The notes under the pieces: generated by a model | Seen by the model: the letters and a program-made list of their open reading frames with translations, nothing else | What the model was told of the DNA's origin: nothing | Databases searched by the model: none | Translations under genes and position numbers: made by a program | Shown here: positions 1-8,857 of the stretch, one piece after another | Layout: each line of letters begins with the position of its first letter | Numbering within the stretch: the stretch's first letter is position 1 | Assembly (NCBI RefSeq): GCF_013112245.1 | Contig: NZ_WVRN01000001.1 | Location: 3,166,501 to 3,230,500 of the forward strand | Length of the DNA stretch: 64,000 nt | DNA from: Ruegeria sp. HKCCD4315 | GTDB taxonomy: Bacteria; Pseudomonadota; Alphaproteobacteria; Rhodobacterales; Rhodobacteraceae | Reading direction: 5' to 3'

Positions 1-586
1 TCAAGGTGGCGATCAACCCACCGTCAGGTCGAGTATAGTCGATCCAAACACCAACCCTGTCAGGGCGGAAATCAAACCGAAACGTATAGCTTCCTTCGAT
101 CTTCTGGAATGGCGAAACATGCATCAGCTTGTCCGCCACCACCCGATCCGATGGCTCGATGACCGCAAAGCCAGGCTTGTGGCATAGATAGCTGTGACGT
201 GTCCCAAAGGTGTTTGTCACTTCGGCCACCACCGCATAGAGTCGGTCGTTCCCGTCAAAGCAGAACCAAAAGCTGACAGGGTTGAACACATGCCCCAGAA
301 CCCGTGGCTGTGTCAGCAACATTATCCGCGCCGGTTGCGGCACGGCCATCTCGTCAAGGCGGGTACGCACCCACGCGGCACCTTCGCCCTGACTGGGCGC
401 GCCGCCATGATCGCGCGTACGCCAATTGGCGAGGTTTGCGCGGTCACGTGAAAACAAAAGGGGTGTTGTCAACTTGGCCTCGGGGTCGAACAGGATGTAA
501 TCGACCGAATACCGAAACGCGTTTTCTATCCCGCCCTTGCGCCCGTGATAAGTGTGGCCCGCGATATGATCTATTTCTTTTGCCAT
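1..586 (-). CDS. DUF1365 family protein (C-terminus beyond window)
   Basis: Reads from an ATG at 586 leftwards to base 1 without a stop, so about 195 residues of a roughly 250-residue protein are present and the 3' end is missing. Family signatures are LFSRDRANLANW and the WRTRDHGG segment in the first third, then LLTQPRVLGHVFNPVSFWF, the core motif of DUF1365. The family has no firmly assigned reaction; it is commonly found next to cyclopropane-synthase-like SAM methyltransferases that modify membrane fatty acids, and such an operon belongs to the singlet-oxygen RpoE regulon of Rhodobacter sphaeroides. Here it diverges from rpoE-chrR and has its own RpoE-type promoter, which fits membrane lipid modification under photo-oxidative stress. 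What lies downstream cannot be seen. Confidence 0.85.
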   Translation of the reverse strand, partial: MAKEIDHIAGHTYHGRKGGIENAFRYSVDYILFDPEAKLTTPLLFSRDRANLANWRTRDHGGAPSQGEGAAWVRTRLDEMAVPQPARIMLLTQPRVLGHVFNPVSFWFCFDGNDRLYAVVAEVTNTFGTRHSYLCHKPGFAVIEPSDRVVADKLMHVSPFQKIEGSYTFRFDFRPDRVGVWIDYTRPDGGLIATL

Positions 587-652
587 CGTGTGTTTTCAGA
601 CCTGCCCATAACCGCTTAAAACAGCATCGTTTTCCGCCGTATTTGTATAGTA

Positions 653-682
653 GTGTTACGGAAAATAGCGCGAGTTGGATCA
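653..682 (-). promoter_or_regulatory. RpoE-type promoter for the DUF1365 gene
   Basis: On the minus strand TGATCC (682-677) is followed by exactly 18 bases and TAACAC (658-653). This matches the ECF RpoE consensus of Rhodobacter (TGATCC, about 18 bases, TAA). The leader to the ATG at 586 would be about 60 bases. Confidence 0.65.
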
Positions 683-698
683 TAATGTCCCGATAAAG

Positions 699-728
699 TG
701 ATCCGGCTTGGGGCGCGGCCCGTAATGT
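699..728 (+). promoter_or_regulatory. RpoE-type autoregulatory promoter of rpoE-chrR
   Basis: TGATCC (699-704), an 18-base spacer, then TAATGT (723-728). It has the same geometry as the promoter on the opposite strand, and the two -35 elements sit back to back 16 bases apart. Its position rules out the longest possible rpoE reading frame, which would begin inside the -10 element. Confidence 0.7.
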
Positions 729-831
729 GGTTATGTTTACCGAGATCAATACTGCGACCTTGGACGAACCTGCGGCTGACACAGCCGCCCCTCAGCCTTG
801 GCGCGGGAAGAAACGCATCAAGGGTAGACAG

Positions 832-1389
832 GTGAACGGAACGAAAGCCAGTTGCGACACCAGAACCGAGTGGGTGGAACACGTCAAACGCATCCGGGAT
901 GCGCAGGACCAGTCGGCCTTTGCCGAGCTGTTCCAACACTTCGCGCCACGCATCAAGGCGTTCCTGATAAAATCAGGGTCTGATGCCACCATGGCCGAAG
1001 AATGCGCACAAGAGGTGATGGCGACCTTGTGGCACAAGGCCCATTTGTTCGATCCAACACGGGCCACCGTAGCCACGTGGGTTTTCACGATTGCTCGGAA
1101 CAAGCGCATCGACGTTCTGCGCAAGCAACGCCGCCCCGAACCCGAGGAACTGGGATGGGGACCCGAGGCCGAGCCTGAACAGGACGACGTGATCGCGCTG
1201 CAACAGGAAACCGCGCAGCTGCGCACCGCCATGTTGGCGTTGCCCGAGGCGCAGAGAGAGCTGATCGAAAAGGCGTATTTCGGCGACCTGAGTCACCGCG
1301 AAATTGCGTCTCAGACCGGGTTGCCCCTGGGAACGATCAAGTCACGTATTAGGCTGGCGCTGGACCGCTTGCGCCACGCGATGAACTGA
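832..1389 (+). CDS. rpoE: RNA polymerase sigma factor RpoE (ECF, singlet-oxygen response type)
   Basis: A 185-residue ECF sigma factor. Region 2 lies at about residues 25-95 (AFAELFQHFAPRIKAF through WVFTIARNKRIDVLRK) and region 4 at about 125-182 (LPEAQRELI, then the helix-turn-helix LSHREIASQTGLPLGTIKSR). I chose the GTG at 832 because an AAGGG-like ribosome site lies just upstream and because the longer frame from 727 would start within the promoter's -10 element; the resulting length also fits the Rhodobacter protein. The anti-sigma gene chrR begins one base after the stop, so the two are co-transcribed. It should direct RNA polymerase to TGATCC promoters after singlet oxygen or peroxide stress, including its own and that of the divergent DUF1365 gene. 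Confidence 0.92.
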   Translation: MNGTKASCDTRTEWVEHVKRIRDAQDQSAFAELFQHFAPRIKAFLIKSGSDATMAEECAQEVMATLWHKAHLFDPTRATVATWVFTIARNKRIDVLRKQRRPEPEELGWGPEAEPEQDDVIALQQETAQLRTAMLALPEAQRELIEKAYFGDLSHREIASQTGLPLGTIKSRIRLALDRLRHAMN

Positions 1390-1390
1390 G

Positions 1391-2050
1391 ATGAGTAAGA
1401 TGAGCAAGTCGATTAAACATCACCTGACAGATGACCTGCTGATGGCATATGCCGCAGGAACTCTGCCCGAGGCGTTCGATCTGATGGTCGCAACCCATCT
1501 TTCCCTGTGTGACCATTGCCGCGCACGGGCCGAGAGCTTTGACGCCGTTGGCGGGCAGGTTCTGGATGATCAGGCAGGCTCGGTCGCCATGTCTAACGCC
1601 TCACTCGCGGCGACCATGGCCTTGATTGCGCAGGGTGCGCCGACCCCCAAGCCCGCGCGACCGGGCTGCGCCGTGCTGCCTACCCCTTTGCAGGACTATG
1701 TGGGCGGAACCGTCGCGGACATCCGCTGGAAATCCATTGGAATGGGTGTGAAGCAGGCCATTCTGCCGACCACCAAAGAGGCCACGGCACGGTTGTTGTT
1801 CATCCCGGCCGGTGCTGCGGTCCCGGATCACGGTCATCAGGGCATGGAACTGACTATGGTTTTGCAGGGTGCGTTTTCGGACGAGGTGGATCACTTTGCA
1901 CGCGGCGATGTTGAGATCGCTGACGAGGATCTGGAACACACACCTGTCGCGGATATCTCGGAAGACTGCATTTGTCTTGCAGTCACAGATGCACCGTTGA
2001 AATTCAACAAGCTTATGCCGCGTTTGTTTCAGCCCTTCCTGCGCATCTGA
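1391..2050 (+). CDS. chrR: Anti-sigma factor ChrR, zinc and cupin domains
   Basis: 219 residues. The N-terminal anti-sigma zinc site is visible as His10/His11, His36, Cys40 and Cys43 (HLSLCDHC), with the spacing known for Rhodobacter ChrR (H6, H31, C35, C38). The C-terminal cupin carries His147, His149, Glu153 and His183, again with the published spacing of the second zinc site. In the characterised protein the N-terminal domain holds RpoE inactive and the cupin is needed for release by singlet oxygen. The start at 1391 lies immediately after the rpoE stop; an in-frame ATG three codons later is an alternative. Confidence 0.93.
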   Translation: MSKMSKSIKHHLTDDLLMAYAAGTLPEAFDLMVATHLSLCDHCRARAESFDAVGGQVLDDQAGSVAMSNASLAATMALIAQGAPTPKPARPGCAVLPTPLQDYVGGTVADIRWKSIGMGVKQAILPTTKEATARLLFIPAGAAVPDHGHQGMELTMVLQGAFSDEVDHFARGDVEIADEDLEHTPVADISEDCICLAVTDAPLKFNKLMPRLFQPFLRI

Positions 2051-2095
2051 CTGCTGGTGGGTTCCGGCCAAAGCGAAGCTTGAAAGGAAACAGAT

Positions 2096-2500
2096 ATGAC
2101 AGGAAAACTTCTTTTGTCGGCCCTTCTGCTTTGTTTCGCGCCTGCGGCGTTTGCCCAGATGACCGCAGAGGTGCAATTTCAGTCCGGCAATTATGGCACC
2201 ATGGTCAACGGGGCTGTCACTGGCGACGAATACTTCGACTATGTGTTGGGTGCAAAAGCCGGTCAGGAGATGTTTGCCGACCTTCAGGTCAGTGACACCA
2301 ATGGGAACGGCGTGGTCTATTTCAATATCCTGCCCCCGGGCAGTGATGGGGTCGCGATCTACAATGGATCGATTGACGGCAACACCGCCCGGATTAACCT
2401 GCCAGAGGACGGAGACTATACAATCCGTGTCTATCTGATGGGCAATGACCGAGATACCGGCAAAACCGTCGGGTATAACCTGGACTTGTCAATCCAGTAA
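2096..2500 (+). CDS. Periplasmic PliG-like g-type lysozyme inhibitor candidate
   Basis: 134 residues with a clear signal peptide (GKLLLSALLLCF, cleavage after AFA at about residue 20). The mature part resembles E. coli PliG (YcgK): VQFQSGNYG near the start, a Y/F-rich G(D/Y)EYFDYVLGAKAGQ strand, and the end LPEDGDYTIRVYL...NDRDTGKTVGYNLDLSIQ, which matches the PliG pattern of GxYxLRV, ND and KKYNVDIQI. This is recognition by eye; a generic PPC-like beta-sandwich is the alternative. It begins 45 bases after chrR with an AAAGGAA ribosome site and no obvious terminator between, so it may be a third gene of the RpoE-controlled transcript. PliG proteins bind and block animal goose-type lysozymes in the periplasm. 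Confidence 0.6.
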   Translation: MTGKLLLSALLLCFAPAAFAQMTAEVQFQSGNYGTMVNGAVTGDEYFDYVLGAKAGQEMFADLQVSDTNGNGVVYFNILPPGSDGVAIYNGSIDGNTARINLPEDGDYTIRVYLMGNDRDTGKTVGYNLDLSIQ

Positions 2501-2503
2501 GTC

Positions 2504-3733
2504 TCAACCTTCGTGACGCGCCAAAGGCACAACGTCTGACGCGGCATCAGGTGCGATTTCTTCGAAATCGAAATTGTCCAGACGCTGCGCCCGTCGGCCA
2601 GCTTTCTCCGCACTGATCTTGATTTCCGAGATATCCTTGGCCGCCTGACCAAAATGACGATCAAGATTGGTCACACGATCACCCAAACGCTCCACATCCT
2701 TGTGCAGCAGTCCCAATTCTTTGCGGATCGCACCTGCCTGTTCGCGCATCCGGGCATCTTTCAGGATCGCGCGCATCGTGTTCAGCGTCGCCATACAGGT
2801 GGTGGGTGAAACGATCCACACGCGCTTGCTGAAACTTTCCTGAACCAGCTCAGGGAACTTTGCGTGAAGCTCGGCGTAAACGGCCTCGGACGGCAGGAAC
2901 ATCAGCGCACCATCGGCGGTTTCACCGTCCAGGATGTACTTCTCGGCAATGTCGTTGATATGTTTACGCACTGTGCTGCGGAACATCTGCAACGCCGCTT
3001 TCAGCTCAGCGTCATTGGTTGCGCCGATCAGCGCTTCATACGCCTCCAGCGGGAATTTGCTGTCGATCACGATGGGGCCGGGCGGGTTCGGCAGATGGAT
3101 AAGGCAGTCCGCACGACGCCCATTCGACAGGGTAGCCTGCAACTGGAAACTGTCCCTTGGCAGTGCCTTTGAGACAATGTCCGTCAGCTGGATTTCGCCA
3201 AACGCTCCACGCGTCTGCTTGTTCGACAGGATATCCTGCAGACTGAGAACGTCACCAGACAGTTTGGTGATATTGTCCTGCGCTTTGTCGATCGCGGCCA
3301 GACGCTCCTGCAATTGGGTCAGGGATGTCGCGGTCTGTTTCGATGACCCATGCAGCGATTCTTTCATCCGCTCCTGCATTTCGGCCAGCGCGCGTGCAGA
3401 CTTCATCGCGTTGTCCGCCAGCCGGTCATTCATCTGCTGCTGAACCGAGGACAGGCGCGCTTCAACCGTTTGGATCACTTGCACCTGCGCATTGGCCTGC
3501 GTGTCCGAGACATGCTGAAGACCGCCGCGCAATTGTTCCTGCCCCTGCCCCAGTTGCTGCACATGCTGTCCCAGATGCGCCATCTGCCGCTCCAGAGGTT
3601 CTGCCATCCGGGCCGAGCGATTGGCCGCCCGCAGCGACAGGAACAAAAGCAGCAGGATCAGCAGGACAACCCCGCCACCGGTCAGAAGAACCGGGTCATT
3701 CAAAGGGATTTGGGTGCCTGCAATCTGGATCAT
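2504..3733 (-). CDS. rmuC: DNA recombination protein RmuC
   Basis: 409 residues. One membrane segment near the N-terminus (about 13-35, LLTGGGVVLLILLLLFLSL), a long Gln-rich coiled coil (about 45-165), then the RmuC nuclease-like domain with TRGAFGEIQL, IVIDSKFPLEAY and KYILDGETADGALMFLPSEAVYAEL. RmuC limits inversions and other DNA rearrangements; the mechanism is not settled. It lies downstream of mutL on the same strand with a 57-base gap, so a shared DNA-maintenance transcript is plausible. Its stop is 3 bases from the stop of the convergent PliG-like gene. Confidence 0.93.
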   Translation of the reverse strand: MIQIAGTQIPLNDPVLLTGGGVVLLILLLLFLSLRAANRSARMAEPLERQMAHLGQHVQQLGQGQEQLRGGLQHVSDTQANAQVQVIQTVEARLSSVQQQMNDRLADNAMKSARALAEMQERMKESLHGSSKQTATSLTQLQERLAAIDKAQDNITKLSGDVLSLQDILSNKQTRGAFGEIQLTDIVSKALPRDSFQLQATLSNGRRADCLIHLPNPPGPIVIDSKFPLEAYEALIGATNDAELKAALQMFRSTVRKHINDIAEKYILDGETADGALMFLPSEAVYAELHAKFPELVQESFSKRVWIVSPTTCMATLNTMRAILKDARMREQAGAIRKELGLLHKDVERLGDRVTNLDRHFGQAAKDISEIKISAEKAGRRAQRLDNFDFEEIAPDAASDVVPLARHEG

Positions 3734-3790
3734 GTCAGTCTTTATGTTCTCGTTTTGTTTCGATCTTCTTAATAGGTTCTGAACGACGGA

Positions 3791-5653
3791 TCAACTGCGC
3801 CCGAACAACCGCTCGATATCGCTGAGCTTCAATTCCACGTAAGTCGGCCGCCCATGGTTGCACTGACCGGAATGCGGCGTTGCCTCCATCTCGCGCAGCA
3901 GGGCGTTCATCTCTTCGGCGCGCATCCGGCGACCCGAGCGGACAGAGCCGTGGCAGGCCACCCGGCTGAGGATTGCCTCGATCTTTGCCTGAACCATCTG
4001 GCTTTCGCCCTGATCAGCCAACTCATCAAGGATATCCAGGATCATCGCGCGGGCATCGACCTCGCCCAAAATGGCAGGAGTTTCACGCACAGCGATGGCC
4101 CCGCCGCCGAAGGGTTCGATGGTCAGACCAAAGCGCGTCAGGTTATCAGCTACGGCCATCAGACGCGCACAATCGCCTTCAGACAGCTCCACGATTTCCG
4201 GGATCAGAAGCGCCTGCGCCGCAACGCCGTTTTCCGCCATCTGGTTTTTGAGCTTTTCATAAACCAGCCGTTCATGTGCGGCGTGTTGATCCACGATCAC
4301 CATACCGTCAGCGGTTTGCGCGATAATGTAATTCTCGTGCACCTGCCCCCGCGCAGCCCCCAATGGCAGGTCCTGCGGTTGAGGTTCTTCTGTCTCGGCA
4401 ATCGGCGAAACCGGGGTGGGCTCGACAATGCTGCCGCTGTAATCCTGAGCCAGTTCAGCAAAGCCCGGAGATTGCGCCCGATACGCCGCCTGCCGCGCTG
4501 CTGGCGAAGGTCGATCCATCTGATACACACGGGCCGGGGCAGATTGCGCAGGTTCGGGCCGCATCGCCCCCAGGGTCGCATTGGCCACGGTTGAGGATGC
4601 CCGATGCCCGGCCTCGGCCAGAGCATGGCGCAGGCTGGACACAATCAGACCGCGCGCAACGCCGGGGTCGCGGAACCGTACCTCGGATTTGGCGGGATGA
4701 ACGTTCACATCCACCAGCGTCGGGTCACAGTCGATGAACAAAGCCGCCGCCGGATGCCGATCCCGGCTAAGGAAATCGAAATAGGCGGCCCGCAAAGCGC
4801 CAGTCAGCATCTTGTCACGCACAGGGCGGCCATTAACAAAAAGATACTGCGCCACCGCAGCACCGCGCGAATAGGTCGGCAAGGCAGCATAGCCATAAAG
4901 CCGGATGCCTTCGCGCGTGGCGTCGATTTGCAGCGCATTCTCGGCAAACTCGCGCCCGATCACGCGGGCCAGGCGGGCGTGGAGCGCATCGAAGAGATCT
5001 CCGTTCTCGCGATCCGCGCGGAAGGTCACACGACCTTCACCGCCACCGGACACATCGCGCAGCGTGAAGGTTACGGATGGCTCGGCCATGGCCAGCCGTT
5101 TCACCGTATCGGTGATGGCTTGCGTCTCGGCCCGGTCGGTGCGCATAAACTTCAGCCGGGCGGGCGTGGCAAAGAACAGATCGCGCAGTTCGACGACTGT
5201 GCCCGCGCGCAGGGCGGCGGGTTTGACCGCGCCCATCTTGCCGCCCGCAACGTGGATCTGCGCCGCCTCGGCACCCGGTACGCGGCTGGAGATGGTCAGA
5301 CGCCCGACCGCACCCAAAGAAGGCAGCGCCTCTCCGCGAAACCCAAAGGTATGGATGTTCAGCAGGTCCGATCCGTCAATCTTTGACGTGGCATGGCGGG
5401 ACAACGCCAGCGGCAGATCATCTGCCGAAATACCGCAGCCGTCATCTGTGACGCGGATCAGAGTCTTGCCCCCATCCGCAATATCGATGGCGATCCGCGT
5501 GGCTCCTGCATCGATTGCGTTCTCGACCAGTTCCTTCACGGCAGAGGCCGGACGTTCCACCACCTCACCGGCTGCAATCCTGTTGATTGCAGCGTCATCC
5601 AGTTGCCGAATTACCGGGCGATTTTCGCTGATATTGGGGTTTGCCTGCGCCAT
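3791..5653 (-). CDS. mutL: DNA mismatch repair endonuclease MutL
   Basis: 620 residues. The N-terminal GHKL ATPase shows [10 protein letters not shown] (Glu44, Asn45), DDGCGI and [13 protein letters not shown] Pro/Gln-rich linker (about 360-420) leads to the C-terminal dimerisation domain. That domain holds [12 protein letters not shown] from Asp455, an exact DQHA(x)2E(x)4E metal-site motif, plus ACHGSVRSG and CNHGRP near the end. These mark the endonuclease-type MutL of bacteria without MutH. The protein couples MutS recognition to strand incision. Start chosen at the ATG giving the family's usual [18 protein letters not shown] beginning. Confidence 0.96.
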   Translation of the reverse strand: MAQANPNISENRPVIRQLDDAAINRIAAGEVVERPASAVKELVENAIDAGATRIAIDIADGGKTLIRVTDDGCGISADDLPLALSRHATSKIDGSDLLNIHTFGFRGEALPSLGAVGRLTISSRVPGAEAAQIHVAGGKMGAVKPAALRAGTVVELRDLFFATPARLKFMRTDRAETQAITDTVKRLAMAEPSVTFTLRDVSGGGEGRVTFRADRENGDLFDALHARLARVIGREFAENALQIDATREGIRLYGYAALPTYSRGAAVAQYLFVNGRPVRDKMLTGALRAAYFDFLSRDRHPAAALFIDCDPTLVDVNVHPAKSEVRFRDPGVARGLIVSSLRHALAEAGHRASSTVANATLGAMRPEPAQSAPARVYQMDRPSPAARQAAYRAQSPGFAELAQDYSGSIVEPTPVSPIAETEEPQPQDLPLGAARGQVHENYIIAQTADGMVIVDQHAAHERLVYEKLKNQMAENGVAAQALLIPEIVELSEGDCARLMAVADNLTRFGLTIEPFGGGAIAVRETPAILGEVDARAMILDILDELADQGESQMVQAKIEAILSRVACHGSVRSGRRMRAEEMNALLREMEATPHSGQCNHGRPTYVELKLSDIERLFGRS

Positions 5654-5915
5654 ACCCCTAGACCTAGCACAGCCTTGCGCGATTCTGCCACTGGTTTACG
5701 CAGGTCTTTTGATCAGAGAGGGGGTGTCCGGATGGCCGTGAACGGCTTAGCGCTCAGGTCCACCCGGACGTACCAAGTGAGTGGTGTGATTCAGCTAATG
5801 AATGGACGGCGTGTAACATGTGCCGGTATTAAATGCTGCTTAAGATTCATCATTTGGGCATCTGGGCAGAGATTGGCCGATGACGTGCGGACAGGTGCGG
5901 CGGGAACATGCCCGA

Positions 5916-6845
5916 TCACGCAGAAGTGTGCGCCCCGATACGCGTGCGGCACGGTCCGAACATGGCGGCTGCGGCAAGTATCAGACCAGACATCGTGGCA
6001 ATCATGCCAGCCGCGCTGACTGCATCCGACCCGCCCAACCACAAGGGGCCGTACCCAGCCAATACATAGCCCGACACTGCCGAGGCCGTGGCGAACACTA
6101 TGCTCCATACAATCTGCGCCTCGAGCCGGTTAGTTAGCATCCGCGCCGCCGCCGGAGGGCAGATGAACATGGCGATCACGATGATCGAGCCCACCGCGTC
6201 AAATGCCGCCACCGCCGCGATGGCCGCTGTTATCACCAATGCCATGCTCAGAGCACCCGTGCGAATGCCGATCGTGCGCGCAAATCCTTCATCGAAGGTG
6301 GAAATCTTTAGCGGTCGCCAGAACAGCCAGGTGAACACAGACACGCCCACCAGAGTTAAAGCAATCCGAGGCAGTTCAGGTGGCAGACCCGCAAGAGCGT
6401 CGACATCCAGCAACGATCCCCAACCTGTTGCGTCCAGCCAGATCAGGCTTTCCAGATTGCCGTAAAGCGCATGTTCAACGTCCAGATGCACAGTCGAGGT
6501 ATCTGTTTGCTCAAGCAGCAAAACACCCGCCGCAAACATTGTGGTAAAGACAACACCCATGGCAGCACCGGGTTCGATCTGACCCAGTCGGCGAATGGCT
6601 TCGATCAGAACCACAGCCACAATCGCCGCCCCTGCAGCGCCCAGCATCATTGGCCAGGTCGATATCGCCCCGGTCAACAGGAACGCCACCACGATACCCG
6701 GCAGCACCACATGGCTGATCGCGTCGCCAATCAGCGCTTGTTTGCGCAGCACCAGAAAGTTGCCGGGCAAGGCGCAGGCGATGGCCGCAAATGTGCCAAT
6801 CAGCAGTGGCGTCAGCGACAGTGGGACGAACTCCTCACCACTCAT
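5916..6845 (-). CDS. sitD: Manganese/metal ABC transporter permease (SitD-like)
   Basis: 309 residues, about eight or nine hydrophobic segments, ABC-3 permease family. Family marks are LRKQALIGDAISHVVLPGI near the N-terminus and a GSIIVIAMFICPPAAARML segment near residue 225. It overlaps the upstream permease gene by four bases (6842-6845), so translation is coupled and the two permeases probably form a heterodimer. It is the last gene of the operon; 262 bases follow before mutL, in which I see no gene, only a low-complexity spacer likely to contain the mutL promoter. Confidence 0.9.
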   Translation of the reverse strand: MSGEEFVPLSLTPLLIGTFAAIACALPGNFLVLRKQALIGDAISHVVLPGIVVAFLLTGAISTWPMMLGAAGAAIVAVVLIEAIRRLGQIEPGAAMGVVFTTMFAAGVLLLEQTDTSTVHLDVEHALYGNLESLIWLDATGWGSLLDVDALAGLPPELPRIALTLVGVSVFTWLFWRPLKISTFDEGFARTIGIRTGALSMALVITAAIAAVAAFDAVGSIIVIAMFICPPAAARMLTNRLEAQIVWSIVFATASAVSGYVLAGYGPLWLGGSDAVSAAGMIATMSGLILAAAAMFGPCRTRIGAHTSA

Positions 6846-8047
6846 GCCGGCACTCCTTGCGGCCCACCGATTTGACGGTCGATTTCAGCGATCTGATCAC
6901 GGGTCAGAACGGTCTCGATGTCCCGCAGCCCGTCATAGAGCGCAGCTGTCGCCTCATGCGCCTGATCCGCGCGGACGATTTCCCAGCGTTTTTCATCGCG
7001 CAGCGCCTTGGCCGCCCGCGCCTTGCCAGTGTCCGTGGCGACCCCGTCTGGCCGGACCAGACCCGCACGACGCAGCAGGCGCAGTGTAAGCGGTTCATAA
7101 ATCTTCTGCCCCTGCGCCAGCGCCAACAGACCCTGGCGGATATGCACCCGGCGCTGGAAGCGCAGATGCCGCAACACCGCCGCCAGAACCCCGCGCTTTG
7201 GGGCGCAGAACAAGGACAGGACGAAGAATGCAAAGCTGACCAGCACGATGATCGGTCCAGTCGGCAAGTTGGGGGCAGAAGCGGAAACGGCAGCACCGAT
7301 GTACCCGGCCAGACCTCCGGCAAGCCCCGCAAGCAGGACGACGTGCTCGGAACGCTCGGACCAGAACCGCGCTGTGACTGCCGGAATGATCAGAAGCGCC
7401 ACAATCAGGATCAAGCCCACAATTTTCAGGCCGACCACAGTGACCGCCATGACCAGCCCCATCATCGCAAGATCGATGCGATGGATCGGCAAGCCACGGG
7501 TGGCAGCATATTCCGGGTCAAAGGCGACAAGGGTCATGGGGCGACGCAGGATCAGAACCAGAAGCAGCGTCGCCGCACCACCGATGGCGATGATCATGGC
7601 ATCTGCCCACAGCATTCCGGCGGTCGAGCCTAACAGGAAACCCTCCAAACCTGCCTGACGCCCGACGCCCATGGTTTGAATGATCGTCAGTAGAACGATC
7701 CCAAAGCCAAAAAAGACAGACAGAACTGCACCGATTGCTGCGTCTTCGGCAAGTCGGGTGCGCCGTGTCAACCAGTTCATGCAAAGAAGCCCAACCCACG
7801 CTGAAATTGCAGACCCTGCCAGCAAGCCCAGCAGATTGCGCCCATCCCCGCCCAGCGCGACCAAGACCATAAAGGCCAGACAGACGCCCGGCAGAGTTGC
7901 ATGACTGATGGCATCGCTGACCAGCGCACGTTTGCGTAGGAACAGGAATGTCCCTGTCACACCGGCCGATACACCCAGCAACGTCGCACCAACTGCGACC
8001 AGCGTGGCGTTATAGCCAAGCTGCAGGGTCAGAGCGTCCCAAATCAT
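6842..8047 (-). CDS. sitC: Metal ABC transporter permease with C-terminal DtxR-like domain (SitC/MntC type)
   Basis: 401 residues. Residues 1-280 are an ABC-3 permease (FLFLRKRALVSDAISHATLPG; VGLKIVGLILIVALLIIPAVTA). Residues about 285-400 are soluble: a basic winged-helix-like stretch (RRVHIRQGLLAL...LRLLRRAGLV) and a helix ending LRDIETVLTRDQIAEIDRQI, resembling the dimerisation helix of DtxR/MntR repressors. Long permeases of this kind are known, for example MntC of Bacillus subtilis; the tail may sense cytoplasmic metal, which is inference. It starts three bases after the ATPase gene and overlaps the next permease. Confidence 0.88.
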   Translation of the reverse strand: MIWDALTLQLGYNATLVAVGATLLGVSAGVTGTFLFLRKRALVSDAISHATLPGVCLAFMVLVALGGDGRNLLGLLAGSAISAWVGLLCMNWLTRRTRLAEDAAIGAVLSVFFGFGIVLLTIIQTMGVGRQAGLEGFLLGSTAGMLWADAMIIAIGGAATLLLVLILRRPMTLVAFDPEYAATRGLPIHRIDLAMMGLVMAVTVVGLKIVGLILIVALLIIPAVTARFWSERSEHVVLLAGLAGGLAGYIGAAVSASAPNLPTGPIIVLVSFAFFVLSLFCAPKRGVLAAVLRHLRFQRRVHIRQGLLALAQGQKIYEPLTLRLLRRAGLVRPDGVATDTGKARAAKALRDEKRWEIVRADQAHEATAALYDGLRDIETVLTRDQIAEIDRQIGGPQGVPA

Positions 8048-8050
8048 GTG

Positions 8051-8854
8051 TTATCCCAGCGCGCGCGATATCTGATCGATCTGCGCAGTTGCCAAACGCC
8101 CGCCATAGGCCGCTTGCAACGTTTCCGCAGTGAACGCCTCGGACACCGGCCCTTCGGCCACTTTGCGGGTATTGATCAGGAAAACGTGGTCGAAGTAGTC
8201 GGTCACGGTCGCCAGATCGTGATGCACCACCACAACCGTCTTGCCGGCTTCTTTCAGAGATTTCAGCACCGCGATGATGGCCTTCTCGGTGGCGGCATCC
8301 ACCCCGGCGAAAGGTTCATCCAGCAAGTACAGATCCGCGCCTTGCGCCAAAGCACGAGCCAGAAACACGCGCTGCTGCTGGCCGCCGGACAACTGGCCGA
8401 TCTGACGGTCCGCGAAGTCCCGCATCCCGACACGGTTCAAACAGTCCATCGCACATGCCTTGTGGCGGGCACGTACGCGCCCCAGAAGCCCAAGCTCGCG
8501 CGACAGACCCATCAGCACAACATCAATCACGCGCGTTGGGAAATCCCAATCCACGCTGGCCCGTTGCGGAACATAGGCAATACGCGCGCGCTGCGCCTCC
8601 AGCGGCCGTCCAAATACCGTCACCTGACCGGATAAGGGGGTGACGATTCCCAGCGCCGCCTTGAGAAGCGTGGACTTGCCCGCACCGTTTGGGCCAATGA
8701 TGGCAGTCATGGCACCGGGCTGGACGGTCATATCAACCGAAAACACAGCAGGCTTTTGTCCGTAGGAAACGGTCAGGCCTCGCACCGCAAGCGGGCTGTC
8801 GCCCAGCCCGCGATCCTCAAGCGTCACACCGTCATTGCTGACCAGACCCAGCAT
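8051..8854 (-). CDS. sitB: Manganese/metal ABC transporter ATP-binding protein
   Basis: 267 residues with the full ABC set: Walker A GPNGAGKST (about residue 55), Q-loop YVPQRASVDWDFP, signature LSGGQQQR, Walker B LYLLDEPFAG and switch His in VVVHHDLATV. The VDWDFP stretch after the Q-loop is typical of metal importers of the Mn/Zn/Fe family. It lies between the binding-protein gene (3 bases upstream) and the permease genes (3 bases downstream), so all four genes form one tight operon. Confidence 0.93.
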   Translation of the reverse strand: MLGLVSNDGVTLEDRGLGDSPLAVRGLTVSYGQKPAVFSVDMTVQPGAMTAIIGPNGAGKSTLLKAALGIVTPLSGQVTVFGRPLEAQRARIAYVPQRASVDWDFPTRVIDVVLMGLSRELGLLGRVRARHKACAMDCLNRVGMRDFADRQIGQLSGGQQQRVFLARALAQGADLYLLDEPFAGVDAATEKAIIAVLKSLKEAGKTVVVVHHDLATVTDYFDHVFLINTRKVAEGPVSEAFTAETLQAAYGGRLATAQIDQISRALG

Positions 8855-8857
8855 TAT

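Noticed and set aside
5654..5915. Gap between mutL and the metal permease gene
   Set aside because: Short frames and one weak inverted repeat only; no RNA gene, riboswitch or protein that I can support.
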